Assembly (NCBI GenBank): GCA_021789565.1 | Contig: JAJYJL010000242.1 | Coordinates: 1-8,870 of the forward strand | Source of the DNA: Acidobacteriota bacterium | GTDB taxonomy: Bacteria; Acidobacteriota; Terriglobia; UBA7540 | Reading direction: 5' to 3' | Length of the DNA stretch: 8,870 bases | Shown here: in pieces, positions 1 through 6,325 of the stretch | How the letters are laid out: the number at the start of each line of letters is the position of its first letter | Position numbering within the stretch: the stretch's first letter is position 1 | Position numbers and translations under genes: made by a program | The notes under the pieces: model-generated | The model's database searches: none | What the model was told of the DNA's origin: nothing | What the model saw: only the letters and a program-made list of their open reading frames with translations

Positions 1-12
1 TGGAGAGCGTGA
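1..12 (+). CDS. 3' end of an upstream gene (partial)
   Basis: Frame 1 reads TGG AGA GCG TGA, so a gene entering from the left could stop four bases before the terminase start. In phages the gene before the large terminase subunit is often the small subunit, but nothing here identifies the product. The call rests only on a stop codon in a plausible place and on close packing of the genes. Confidence 0.3.
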   Translation, partial: WRA

Positions 13-15
13 AGC

Positions 16-1455
16 ATGACAGTGGCAACGAGTGAGCTCATTCAGGCCTGGCGCGACATGGGGCCGGTGGCATGGGCCGAATCCGCTTACGGCTGGATTG
101 GCGAGAACGGGCAGCCGATTGTTCTAACCGGCTGGCAGCGGGCGGTCCTGCAGACGTGGTGGAAACATCGGGAGACGACGACGACACTTGCCGTCTCGAA
201 CATCAAGAAAACGGGCAAGACGTTGATGAACGGGGTCCTGCTCGCCTGGCGTTGGCTGGCGCTGCCCTCTCAGCATTTCGCGGTGGGCAATGACTTGGAC
301 CAGTCGGCCGGCCGCCAATTCCAGATGATTGCGGAGATGGTGAAGCGTCATCCGTACTTGCGCTTGAACTGTGACGTCACCAAGGGCAAGATCACATTCT
401 TGCCCACGGGCTCGACGATCGAGGCTCTGGCGGTGGACGCCGCGGGGAACGCGGGTGCCAATCATTTGACGGCCTCGCACACGGAAGCGTGGGGCGTCAT
501 CTATGAGGCGGGCATTCGAGCGTATGAGGAATTGACACCGCCTCCGGGCAGGTCCTGGGGCTTGCCGGCCATGCGCATTTGCGATTCTTATGCGGGCATC
601 GAGGATGAATCGGTGACCTGGCACAAGCTCGTGGATCGCGGGCTCGTGGGCGAGCGGGTTTCGAGTGATTGGCCCATCTATCGCAATGGCGGGCTCCTTC
701 TCTTCCATATGGCCGGCGAAGAGGCGCAAGAACGATGTTTCCGGGGGTCGCCGGAAGAGGCGGCGGCCTATTATGCCGATCAAAAGGAGCAGTTGCGACC
801 CTCTGCCTACTTGCGCTTGCATCTGAATCAGCGTTCGCAAGGTGGGGAGAGTTTCATTGACTTGGCATGGTGGGACGCGTGCGCGAGCCCGGATCACCAC
901 ATGCGGATACAGGCACCCGACTATCCCACATGTGCGGGCGTAGACGCGAGCATCAAGCATGATTCGGCGGCGGTCGTCTTTACCTATTGGGACGAGGAAC
1001 GGCAAAAGGTGGTCCTTGCGAAACATCGCATCTGGCAGCCGACGCGCCGGGAGCCTCTGGACCTCGACGCGACGATTGGCGAAGAACTGAGAGAAGCGCA
1101 GCGGCAATTCAATCTACGGACGGTCTATTTTGACCCCTGGCAGATGCAGGCGCTCGCCCAGAATTTGCGACCGGCCGGTTTGCCCATGGTCGAGTATCCG
1201 CAGACGGTAGGGAATTTGACGGCGATCGGCCAAGGTCTCTATGATTTAGTGAAACACGCGAACTTGATTGCCTATCAGGATGAGCAGATCCGGCGGCAGG
1301 TGAGTCAGGCCATCGCGGTGGAAACGCCGCGCGGCTGGCGCATTGCTAAGGAGAAGAGCGGCCACAAGATTGATTTTGTGGTTGCACTCGCCATGAGTGC
1401 CTACGCGAGCATGGAATCGCGTTCTTCCGGTTTCGAAGTCTTGTTCGAGCTTTGA
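16..1455 (+). CDS. terL: Phage terminase large subunit
   Basis: This is the DNA-packaging motor: an N-terminal ATPase drives phage DNA into the prohead and a C-terminal RNase H-like nuclease cuts the concatemer. The start ATG follows GGAGAG at 2-7 with 8 bases spacing. The 479-aa length is normal for the family. A Walker A-like loop, KKTGKT, lies at residues 64-69 (Lys68). The segment SHTEAWG (Glu157) sits where Walker B is expected, but with Thr in place of the usual Asp. Three acidic residues fit the nuclease site: Asp310 in GVDASIKHDSA, Asp373 in VYFDPWQ and Asp453 in KIDFVVALAM. The order and spacing match the Terminase_1-like group. Neither a portal nor a capsid gene follows, which is unusual. 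The family call is firm; the exact subgroup is not. Confidence 0.93.
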   Translation: MTVATSELIQAWRDMGPVAWAESAYGWIGENGQPIVLTGWQRAVLQTWWKHRETTTTLAVSNIKKTGKTLMNGVLLAWRWLALPSQHFAVGNDLDQSAGRQFQMIAEMVKRHPYLRLNCDVTKGKITFLPTGSTIEALAVDAAGNAGANHLTASHTEAWGVIYEAGIRAYEELTPPPGRSWGLPAMRICDSYAGIEDESVTWHKLVDRGLVGERVSSDWPIYRNGGLLLFHMAGEEAQERCFRGSPEEAAAYYADQKEQLRPSAYLRLHLNQRSQGGESFIDLAWWDACASPDHHMRIQAPDYPTCAGVDASIKHDSAAVVFTYWDEERQKVVLAKHRIWQPTRREPLDLDATIGEELREAQRQFNLRTVYFDPWQMQALAQNLRPAGLPMVEYPQTVGNLTAIGQGLYDLVKHANLIAYQDEQIRRQVSQAIAVETPRGWRIAKEKSGHKIDFVVALAMSAYASMESRSSGFEVLFEL

Positions 1456-1463
1456 AGGTGGTA

Positions 1464-1517
1464 ATGTCCGCAGACAACTATATCCATGGAGGTTCTTGTG
1501 GAAAGCAAACGCACTGA
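1464..1517 (+). CDS. Possible 17-aa leader ORF beginning MSADNYIHGG
   Basis: This tiny ORF has a reasonable ribosome site (GAAGG at 1454-1458, 5 bases before ATG), begins eight bases after the terminase stop, and ends inside the first codons of the coiled-coil gene, which starts at 1498. That overlap would suit translational coupling. Its first five residues, MSADN, are identical to the start of the Bet protein at 2871 and use nearly the same codons. From memory, MSADN-type starts also occur in small phage proteins, so it may be the remnant of a longer gene. Expression is unproven. Confidence 0.3.
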   Translation: MSADNYIHGGSCGKQTH

Positions 1518-2205
1518 AAAACTTACTCGGGACCTCGCCGAGCTCGAGGCGAAGCGCGCCGAACTGACCCAGCGGGCCGGGGAGCTCCAGGCGCAGATCG
1601 GCGACCTCAAGGCCACGTTGCCCGCCCTGTCCCTCGACGATGCGGAGAAAGCCGAGCGCGCGGAGGAGGAAATCGGGGAGCGCTCTTCCCACCTGGCCCG
1701 CCTCGAGGCCGCGCTCGGGGAATTGGCCAAGCGAATCGACACCGCCAAGGCGGAGCTCTACGAGGCGCGAGCCGCGGACGCGCTCGTCGAGGTCCAGGTG
1801 ATCTACAGTCGGAACATCGTCGACCTTCTGCAATTCCGCTTGGGTCTTGAGCGCGTGCGTACCGAGCTGGCGGCGGCCTCCGAGCGGCAGGCTCGCGTCC
1901 GTGCGCTACACCAGGAATTTCCGCGGCGGTTGCCGGGGATGAGCCTGGCGGCTCAGTTTGATTTTACGGCTGGCCTGGCCGCGGTCGATCGCCTCCAGTT
2001 AGGCCTTCTGGAGTGGATCACTCAGATCCCGCAAGGGGACCGGCCGCCGGACCTGGAGCAAATCTATCAACAGCTGTGGCAGCGGTTCTACGGCGAGCAA
2101 TCCCGCTCGAACCGGCTCGAGGCCGAAGCGGTGGAGCGGGAGAGTCAAAGATCGGCCGGGCGGGCGACCGTTCAAGCCCTCACGGGTGTGACTCTCGCGC
2201 GATAA
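1498..2205 (+). CDS. Coiled-coil protein of unknown function
   Basis: I do not recognise this 235-aa protein. I place the start at GTG 1498 because GGAGG (1488-1492) stands 5 bases before it. The in-frame ATG at 1486 has no ribosome site and overlaps that purine run itself. Residues 1 to about 95 are highly charged and rich in Leu, Ala, Glu, Lys and Arg with heptad-like spacing, predicting a long coiled coil. A second helical part follows (about 95-150), then a more mixed region with aromatic residues (LLEWITQIP, QQLWQRFYGEQ) and a polar tail. There is no signal peptide or membrane segment. Directly after terL, it could be a scaffold, a packaging accessory or an unrelated DNA-binding protein; the sequence does not decide. 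Cytoplasmic location is inferred. Confidence 0.8.
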   Translation: MESKRTEKLTRDLAELEAKRAELTQRAGELQAQIGDLKATLPALSLDDAEKAERAEEEIGERSSHLARLEAALGELAKRIDTAKAELYEARAADALVEVQVIYSRNIVDLLQFRLGLERVRTELAAASERQARVRALHQEFPRRLPGMSLAAQFDFTAGLAAVDRLQLGLLEWITQIPQGDRPPDLEQIYQQLWQRFYGEQSRSNRLEAEAVERESQRSAGRATVQALTGVTLAR

Positions 2206-2261
2206 GGGGTGCGCCGGCCCAAGGCGAGGGTGGTCGGCAACCCGAGTAAATAGGAGATCGC

Positions 2262-2540
2262 TTGGCAGACGACATGGAAGAAGCAGCCGAGAATGAGGAT
2301 CTGGACACGTTTGTCGGTGAGCCGTTCAAGCGGCCGGTCTGTTGTGTATGCGGCAAGGAAATCCGCCGAGCGTCTTTTTTCGCCGATGGGAACGGCTACC
2401 GCCACCTCGCCTGCGTCGTCCGCGGATCGTTTCTCGTCCAAATCATGCGAGCGCCTGGCCTGGCGGGCGAAACGCACTATTACGGACGATTGTGGGATCG
2501 GAGGCCAAAGCATGGACGCGGAAAGCAAGACGTCGCATGA
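2262..2540 (+). CDS. Small zinc-finger-like protein
   Basis: This 92-aa protein starts at TTG 2262, supported by GGAG at 2253-2256 with 5 bases spacing; the next in-frame ATG (2274) lacks such a site. An acidic N-terminus (residues 1-20, rich in Glu and Asp) precedes a Cys-x2-Cys pair (Cys27/Cys30, with Cys28 between) and a His-x2-Cys pair (His48/Cys51), the spacing of a treble-clef or zinc-ribbon knuckle. The C-terminal third is basic and aromatic. Small proteins of this kind are common in phage early regions, where they may bind nucleic acid or protein; none has a function I can assign from sequence. The last 29 bases overlap the next zinc-ribbon gene, suggesting co-translation. Confidence 0.65.
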   Translation: MADDMEEAAENEDLDTFVGEPFKRPVCCVCGKEIRRASFFADGNGYRHLACVVRGSFLVQIMRAPGLAGETHYYGRLWDRRPKHGRGKQDVA

Positions 2541-2820
2541 GGGCCGGATCGTCTATCATTGCCGGCGGTGCGATACCCATGTCTCGATTCGAGTCGAGGA
2601 ACTGAACGGCCGCGATATCACCAGGTTCTGTCTCTGCGGCCGCGGCACGCTCACACGCGAGAACGGCGAACCGGTTGCGCTCAGCCCGACGTTTGCGGTC
2701 AAGGCGTGCGCGGCCAGTGCATCGGCGGCCGGCGGCGATGCGATCGCCCGGCGCGAGGCGGCAGACCGGGAAAAGCGAAAACAGAGGAGCCGCCAGGAAT
2801 GGAAAGAGTTTGATTCGTGA
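2512..2820 (+). CDS. Small zinc-ribbon protein with basic tail
   Basis: This protein has 102 aa. The open frame reaches back to 2293, but the start I support is ATG 2512, with GGAGG at 2500-2504 and 7 bases spacing; the upstream part lies in another frame of the previous gene. Cys17-x2-Cys20 and Cys40-x-Cys42 form a zinc-ribbon-like set separated by about 19 residues. An Ala-rich stretch follows (around 70-80), then a strongly basic, probably helical tail (REKRKQRSRQ), suggesting nucleic-acid contact. Its stop TGA (2818-2820) shares a base with an ATG at 2820, a classic coupling overlap into the region leading to bet. The function is unknown; co-expression with the recombinase is the only contextual clue. 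Confidence 0.68.
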   Translation: MDAESKTSHEGRIVYHCRRCDTHVSIRVEELNGRDITRFCLCGRGTLTRENGEPVALSPTFAVKACAASASAAGGDAIARREAADREKRKQRSRQEWKEFDS

Positions 2821-2908
2821 TGAAAACGTGTACCAAGTGCGGGACCACGAAAACAGAGAAGGGAGGACCTATGTCTGCGGACAATGCTTTGACCGTGTAC
2901 GACCGTGA
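2820..2908 (+). pseudogene. Frameshifted mini zinc-ribbon gene overlapping the start of bet
   Basis: From ATG 2820 the frame encodes MKTCTKCGTTK, with a Cys-x2-Cys pair. The overlapping frame one base back encodes GRTYVCGQCFDRV, with a second Cys-x2-Cys pair, and stops at 2906-2908. Adding one A to the AAAA run at 2850-2853 would join them into a 29-aa protein with Cys4/Cys7 and Cys20/Cys23, a complete miniature zinc ribbon. As written, the ATG 2820 frame runs straight into bet instead. This may be a decayed gene, a sequencing error in a homopolymer, or a recoded gene, although I see no classical slippery heptamer. The TGATG overlap with the preceding stop supports a real start at 2820. Confidence 0.45.
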
Positions 2909-3890
2909 AAAAGTGGAACTGCTCAAGACTACGATTTGCAAGGGAGCGACCGACGGCGAGCTGCATTTGTTTATCGCGCAGTGCCAACGGACGGGGCTGG
3001 ATCCCTTCGTGAGGCAGATCTACATGCTCAAGCGGAAGGAGTACGACCCGGAGAGCGGCCAATACCTCGAGCGCATGGTCATGCAGATCGGAATTGACGG
3101 CTATCGCCGGATCTCCGATCGCACGGGGAAATATGTGGGCACGCTGGGGCCGTACTGGTGCGGACCCGAGGGCAAATGGACGGACGTGTGGCTCAAGCCC
3201 GAACCGCCTGCAGCCGCCAAAGTGGGTATTGTGCGCGAGGGATTCAAGGAGCCGGTCTGGGGCGTCTGCCGATACTCTGAGTATGTCCAGCTCAAGCGAG
3301 ACGGCAAGCCCACGGCCATGTGGGCGAAAATGCCGTCGAACCAGCTCGCCAAGTGCGCCGAGGGGCAGGCGCACCGGAAAGCGTTCCCGCAGGAATTCTC
3401 AGGGCTCGAACCCGCCGAGGAGCTGCAACCCGCGCCCGAAGCGGACACGATCGAGGGGACGGCGAGCGTGATCACGACGACAGGGCCTGGGCCTGACGCG
3501 GCCGAGGCCACCGGGGCGACCCCCGAGGCCGGACCCGAGCAGCCGGTCGAGCCGGAAAGACAAGAGCCGCCGGCGCCTCCCGCCAGGGATCGCGGGGTTG
3601 GGGATCTGCCCAAGCCGTGGTCGCCGACACTTGCACCGCACGCAAGTGCAGGTGTCAATAGCCCCAAGTTGCTTTGTGATGCGCTTCGCCTGGAGACCGA
3701 CTATTACAACGACGCGAAGGCGGAGACGATCATCTATCATACGCTCAACGCGATTCGGAAGCAGATCGGCGAGCCTGCATGGAACTGGCCAGACTCAAGA
3801 GACCTGGCCGGCTGGAGCGCGGCCTTTGCCGCGGCGCTCACCTACGCGCGGGGGCAGCAGTACCTCGCGGCGCATGCCAAGGCCGACTGA
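2871..3890 (+). CDS. bet: Bet/RecT-type single-strand annealing recombinase with extra C-terminal domain
   Basis: The protein anneals complementary single strands in phage recombination, normally working with a 5'-3' exonuclease. ATG 2871 is preceded by AAGGGAGG (2859-2866, 4 bases spacing); an in-frame start at 2820 would add 17 residues. It has 339 aa, against about 260 for lambda Bet. The core covers about residues 1-185 and shows family signatures: ATDGELHLFIAQCQRTGLDPF, MQIGIDGYRRISDRTG and, at 154-178, MPSNQLAKCAEGQAHRKAFP. A Pro/Glu/Ala-rich linker (about 186-260) leads to a helical C-terminal domain (263-339) with NWPDSRDLAGW, which I do not recognise. No exonuclease or SSB gene is visible nearby. 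An inverted repeat in the gene (3626-3656) falls at the linker/domain boundary. Confidence 0.9.
   Translation: MSADNALTVYDREKVELLKTTICKGATDGELHLFIAQCQRTGLDPFVRQIYMLKRKEYDPESGQYLERMVMQIGIDGYRRISDRTGKYVGTLGPYWCGPEGKWTDVWLKPEPPAAAKVGIVREGFKEPVWGVCRYSEYVQLKRDGKPTAMWAKMPSNQLAKCAEGQAHRKAFPQEFSGLEPAEELQPAPEADTIEGTASVITTTGPGPDAAEATGATPEAGPEQPVEPERQEPPAPPARDRGVGDLPKPWSPTLAPHASAGVNSPKLLCDALRLETDYYNDAKAETIIYHTLNAIRKQIGEPAWNWPDSRDLAGWSAAFAAALTYARGQQYLAAHAKAD
3626..3656 (+). repeat. Nested inverted repeat inside bet
   Basis: GACACTTGCAC at 3626-3636 pairs with GTGCAGGTGTC at 3646-3656 (11 pairs including one G-T, 9-base loop). Within it, CACTTGC (3628-3634) is also a perfect match to GCAAGTG (3642-3648), giving an alternative 7-bp hairpin. 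It lies in the codons joining the linker to the C-terminal domain of Bet and is not followed by a T run, so it is not an ordinary terminator. Confidence 0.55.
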
Positions 3891-3963
3891 GGCGCGCGCG
3901 ACCGGCTTTGACGCGTTCAAGGACAAGGCTGGAACGGTTCCCGACGTTCCGGCGCCCGTTTGA
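3874..3963 (+). CDS. Possible 29-aa ORF ending DAFKDKAGTVPDVPAPV
   Basis: ATG 3874 lies in the last codons of bet in another frame and opens 29 codons to TGA 3961-3963. No good ribosome site precedes it. It is listed because its C-terminal peptide recurs, in frame, after the tape-measure gene (DAFKGQSRTVPDVPA at 6087-6131), which suggests that the sequence was or is coding. It could be the tail of a larger lost gene. Confidence 0.25.
   Translation: MPRPTEARATGFDAFKDKAGTVPDVPAPV
3910..3950 (+). repeat. 41-base direct repeat, copy A
   Basis: GACGCGTTCAA at 3910-3920 and GAACGGTTCCCGACGTTCC at 3932-3950 are identical to bases in copy B (6087-6127) with exactly the same spacing; the 11 bases between differ at about 7 positions. 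In this copy GGAACG (3931-3936) and CGTTCC (3945-3950) can form a 6-bp hairpin. It lies between bet and the tape-measure gene. Confidence 0.8.
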
Positions 3964-4002
3964 AATCTACTCTGGTGCCAAAGTTACCAAGGGAGAATGA
4001 TC

Positions 4003-6063
4003 ATGCCTGGACCGAATGAAGTGTCCATTGTTCTGACCGCAGACATTAAGGATTTTGAGAAAGCGATGGCGACAGTCGCGGCCGCGCTCACCAAAGCATA
4101 CGGCGAGGTCAACCGCACCGCCGGTGATTTGAAGCAGTTGTCGCCCCTAGAGGACCAGGCGGCGCGCGCGACGGACAGGACCGCTTTGGCCTTGGACGGC
4201 GCGGCGACCAAGTATCGCGCCGCGCACGAGGCGATGGCGGTTCTGCGCGATGTCGCAGAGACGCTCCCCGGGCCGATGGGGGAAGCCGCGCGGGCGGCTT
4301 CCGATATGGCGAACGCGCTTGCGTTTGGCGGCGGGATCGGGCTCGCGGCGGCGAGTGTCGCCGTGCTCGCCCAGCAGTACCAGAAGGATATGCAGGCCAT
4401 GAGCGCGGCGGCGGCGGCGGCGCGCGACAAGATCGTCGCGCCCTACAAAGACCTCGTCACGGCGATTGAGAATTTGTCCAAGACGGATCCTGTTGCGGAG
4501 ATGGCCAAGGCCCTCGCTGTTGAGGAAGAGGCCATGCGCAAGTGGATTCAGACGACCGAGCAAGGCAAATTCGCGGCGACCGAATACTCTCAAGCGAGAC
4601 TTTTTCTCAAACAAAAAGAGCTGGACCTTACCGCCGCCGAAAAGGAACTCGTCGAGCTGCAACAGCAATTGGGCGTCTCGTTCGACGAAAGCGTCCCCCC
4701 CTTGACCGGGCCTTTTGCGTCGGGCCTCGACAAGGCTCGTCAAAAAGTCATCGACCTCCGGCGTGAGATTGAAATTCTCAAGACCGCGCAGGCTGAATCA
4801 AGCATCGCGATCACGACCAACGTCAACGGCGGTCAGATCACAGCCCTCCAGAAGAGCGTGGCACAAGCGGCCGTCGATGCGAGCAAGAAAATCGTGCAAA
4901 TCGACAGCGCTCTCTCGGACCAACGCACGCAGATTTGGGCGAACACCGCGTCGAACATTGTCGGTATTCAAGCCGGATTGACGCGGGCCCTGGCCGGCTA
5001 TGACCGCAGCTATGCCGACCAGATGGGAGGCTTTGCCAAAGAGGAGGTGCAGATTGCCGAGGACGCGGCGCATCAAATCAGCGACGGTTATGCTCAGGCT
5101 GCCCGCGACTCCATCGACACCGAACGTGGCCGCGTGAAAAGCATTGACCGGGTCAACTTCGATGAGGGCAAGTCTCTCGCCAAGGTGGATGAGGACTTGA
5201 AAAAGGCCCTGCGGCGCACGCGCAGCGGCCGCCAACGGCGCGAACTCAAAGAAGATGCGGCGGACCGCAAGAAAGAGATCCAAGAAGAGGCGGCCCAGCG
5301 GCGTCAGGATATCAACGACCAGGCGGCGGAGCGTCAGCAGCAGATCGCCGAGGCGCGGAATGTACGTCTCGCCGAAATCGAGGAATCCAAGAAGGAACGC
5401 TTGGCGGACGTCGCGGACCGGCGTCAGGAAGCGGCCAAAGAACTGGAAGTGCGCAAAAAGGACGCCAAAGACGCGGCCGATGAACAGATCCAGCAGGCGA
5501 ATCGTTCGGCGGCGCAACAAGTCAAAGCCGCTCAGACGCGGGCGGAAAGCGAAAAGGCCATTGTTCGGAATCAGCTCGACCAGATGGCGGCCGACACCAA
5601 TGCCAAGATTCAGGAACTCGGGGGCGCGGTGAACGCGGCCGGCCTGGCGCTGGGAACCAGTTTGGTCACGTCAATGGTCGTGGCGCTCCAGGCCGCGCAG
5701 AGCCCGGTCACAAAGGCCGTCCAGCAGCTCGTCGACAATGTGCTCGCGAGCGTCAACGCGACTGGGGGGCAGTGGGTGCGGACCAACGCCGACAGCTGGG
5801 TATGGGTGCCGCGGTATCAAGAGGGCGGCGCCGTGGGCCGGACCGGACTCGCCTATCTGGACGCGGGCGAATACGTGCTCACCCAGGACGAGACGCGAGC
5901 GCTCACCGAAGGAAAGACTGCCAACCGAGGCTCCCTGAACGTCACCCTCGCGCCCACGTTCAACGTGAATGGCCCGATGGACGTAAAACAGGAACGGCGA
6001 ATTCTTGAGCAGATGCGGGAGATCATCCATCAGGAAATCCCGCGGATATTCCGGGCCAGTTGA
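4003..6063 (+). CDS. Tape-measure-like phage tail protein
   Basis: Tape measure proteins fill the tail tube, set its length and assist DNA entry. I choose ATG 4003 because GGGAG (3991-3995) is 7 bases away; ATG 3997 is only one base from it. The 686-aa product is short for the family. It has a helical, Ala-rich N-terminal half with a glycine/alanine hydrophobic stretch at about 105-126 and six consecutive Ala codons (GCG, 4405-4422). Residues about 376-543 are a highly charged rod with nine 11-residue repeats at 417-515. A weakly hydrophobic part follows (about 545-565), then a C-terminal region with RYQEGGAVGRTGLAYLDAGE, a motif typical of the C-termini of tail tape measures (glycine pair, TGLA, GE). 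There are no partner tail genes in the window. A related phage minor tail protein is the alternative. Confidence 0.75.
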   Translation: MPGPNEVSIVLTADIKDFEKAMATVAAALTKAYGEVNRTAGDLKQLSPLEDQAARATDRTALALDGAATKYRAAHEAMAVLRDVAETLPGPMGEAARAASDMANALAFGGGIGLAAASVAVLAQQYQKDMQAMSAAAAAARDKIVAPYKDLVTAIENLSKTDPVAEMAKALAVEEEAMRKWIQTTEQGKFAATEYSQARLFLKQKELDLTAAEKELVELQQQLGVSFDESVPPLTGPFASGLDKARQKVIDLRREIEILKTAQAESSIAITTNVNGGQITALQKSVAQAAVDASKKIVQIDSALSDQRTQIWANTASNIVGIQAGLTRALAGYDRSYADQMGGFAKEEVQIAEDAAHQISDGYAQAARDSIDTERGRVKSIDRVNFDEGKSLAKVDEDLKKALRRTRSGRQRRELKEDAADRKKEIQEEAAQRRQDINDQAAERQQQIAEARNVRLAEIEESKKERLADVADRRQEAAKELEVRKKDAKDAADEQIQQANRSAAQQVKAAQTRAESEKAIVRNQLDQMAADTNAKIQELGGAVNAAGLALGTSLVTSMVVALQAAQSPVTKAVQQLVDNVLASVNATGGQWVRTNADSWVWVPRYQEGGAVGRTGLAYLDAGEYVLTQDETRALTEGKTANRGSLNVTLAPTFNVNGPMDVKQERRILEQMREIIHQEIPRIFRAS

Positions 6064-6086
6064 GGGCATGAGCGATTACCCGCTTG

Positions 6087-6127
6087 GACGCGTTCAAAGG
6101 CCAATCGCGAACGGTTCCCGACGTTCC
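6087..6127 (+). repeat. 41-base direct repeat, copy B
   Basis: This is the second copy of the sequence at 3910-3950, placed just after the tape-measure stop. The 11-base and 19-base identical blocks keep the same 11-base spacing and the same reading frame, and both copies encode DAFK-x4-TVPDVPA before a stop. In this copy the frame has an upstream stop at 6069-6071 and no ATG, so it looks like a remnant. It ends four bases before the -35 box of the promoter. Confidence 0.8.
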
Positions 6128-6130
6128 CGC

Positions 6131-6158
6131 TTGACGAAAACGGAATCGGTTGTATAAT
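6131..6158 (+). promoter_or_regulatory. Sigma-70-type promoter
   Basis: TTGACG (6131-6136) and a perfect TATAAT (6153-6158) are separated by 16 bases. Transcription should begin near 6165-6168. It is the clearest promoter in the window and drives the structured RNA and possibly the genes from 6346 onward. This resembles the housekeeping promoter of many bacteria, so it may be active in the lysogen. Confidence 0.8.
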
Positions 6159-6164
6159 GGTGGC

Positions 6165-6325
6165 TGTAGGTGTGTCCTTAACAAACGAAAGCGGGTTCGC
6201 CAGAGGCGGGAACCTCTAGACGAACCCTGAGCCGCAACGCTGAAACGGCAGCGAGCGACCTGACGTCATTATAACATGACTTGGGCCTCCGACGCTAGTC
6301 TCAGCGTTCGGGGGCCATTTTGTTT
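6165..6325 (+). ncRNA. Structured leader or small RNA, family unknown
   Basis: Between promoter and terminator there is no convincing ORF but dense secondary structure. Stem GGGTTCG/CGAACCC (6193-6199 with 6221-6227) encloses AGAGG/CCTCT (6202-6206 with 6213-6217). CGCTG/CAGCG (6238-6242 with 6249-6253) and GTCAT/ATGAC (6265-6269 with 6276-6280) follow, then the terminator hairpin. All four terminal loops have six bases. An alternative 10-bp helix joins 6232-6242 to 6302-6311, the 3' arm of the terminator, and would prevent termination. I could not match it to a riboswitch, ribozyme or phage antisense RNA that I know. It may be an attenuated leader of the 6346 gene or a free small RNA. Confidence 0.6.
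6284..6325 (+). terminator. Intrinsic terminator
   Basis: GGCCTCCGA (6284-6292) pairs with TCGGGGGCC (6308-6316) and CGCT (6293-6296) with AGCG (6303-6306); T6307 is bulged and the loop is AGTCTC. The tail is ATTTTGTTT. It ends only six bases before the ribosome site of the next gene (AAGGGAG, 6331-6337), the usual position for a terminator acting on a leader RNA. T6307, unpaired here, pairs with A6237 in the alternative antiterminator. Confidence 0.82.

Noticed and set aside
124..1107. Long minus-strand open frame (327 codons) opposite the terminase
   Set aside because: It is an antisense shadow of a GC-rich gene: Arg-rich, no domain, no ribosome site, while the plus strand encodes a clear terminase.
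2293..2511. Upstream extension of the second zinc-ribbon gene
   Set aside because: It lies out of frame over the 2262 gene, is Arg/Ser-rich as shadows are, and ATG 2512 has an excellent GGAGG site.
4405..4422. Six GCG codons in a row as a phase-variable repeat
   Set aside because: It is a triplet repeat in an Ala-rich helix; changes would not shift frame, and such runs are common in GC-rich genes.
6157..6219. 20-codon ORF (ATG 6157) as a leader peptide for the attenuator
   Set aside because: Its ATG lies inside the -10 box and would not be on the transcript from this promoter; no ribosome site.
6165..6283. tRNA, hammerhead or twister ribozyme, or mini-ykkC (guanidine) riboswitch
   Set aside because: Hairpin 2 has an ACGG in its loop and there are GGTTCG and GAAA strings, but the conserved cores and second matching hairpin of these families are absent.
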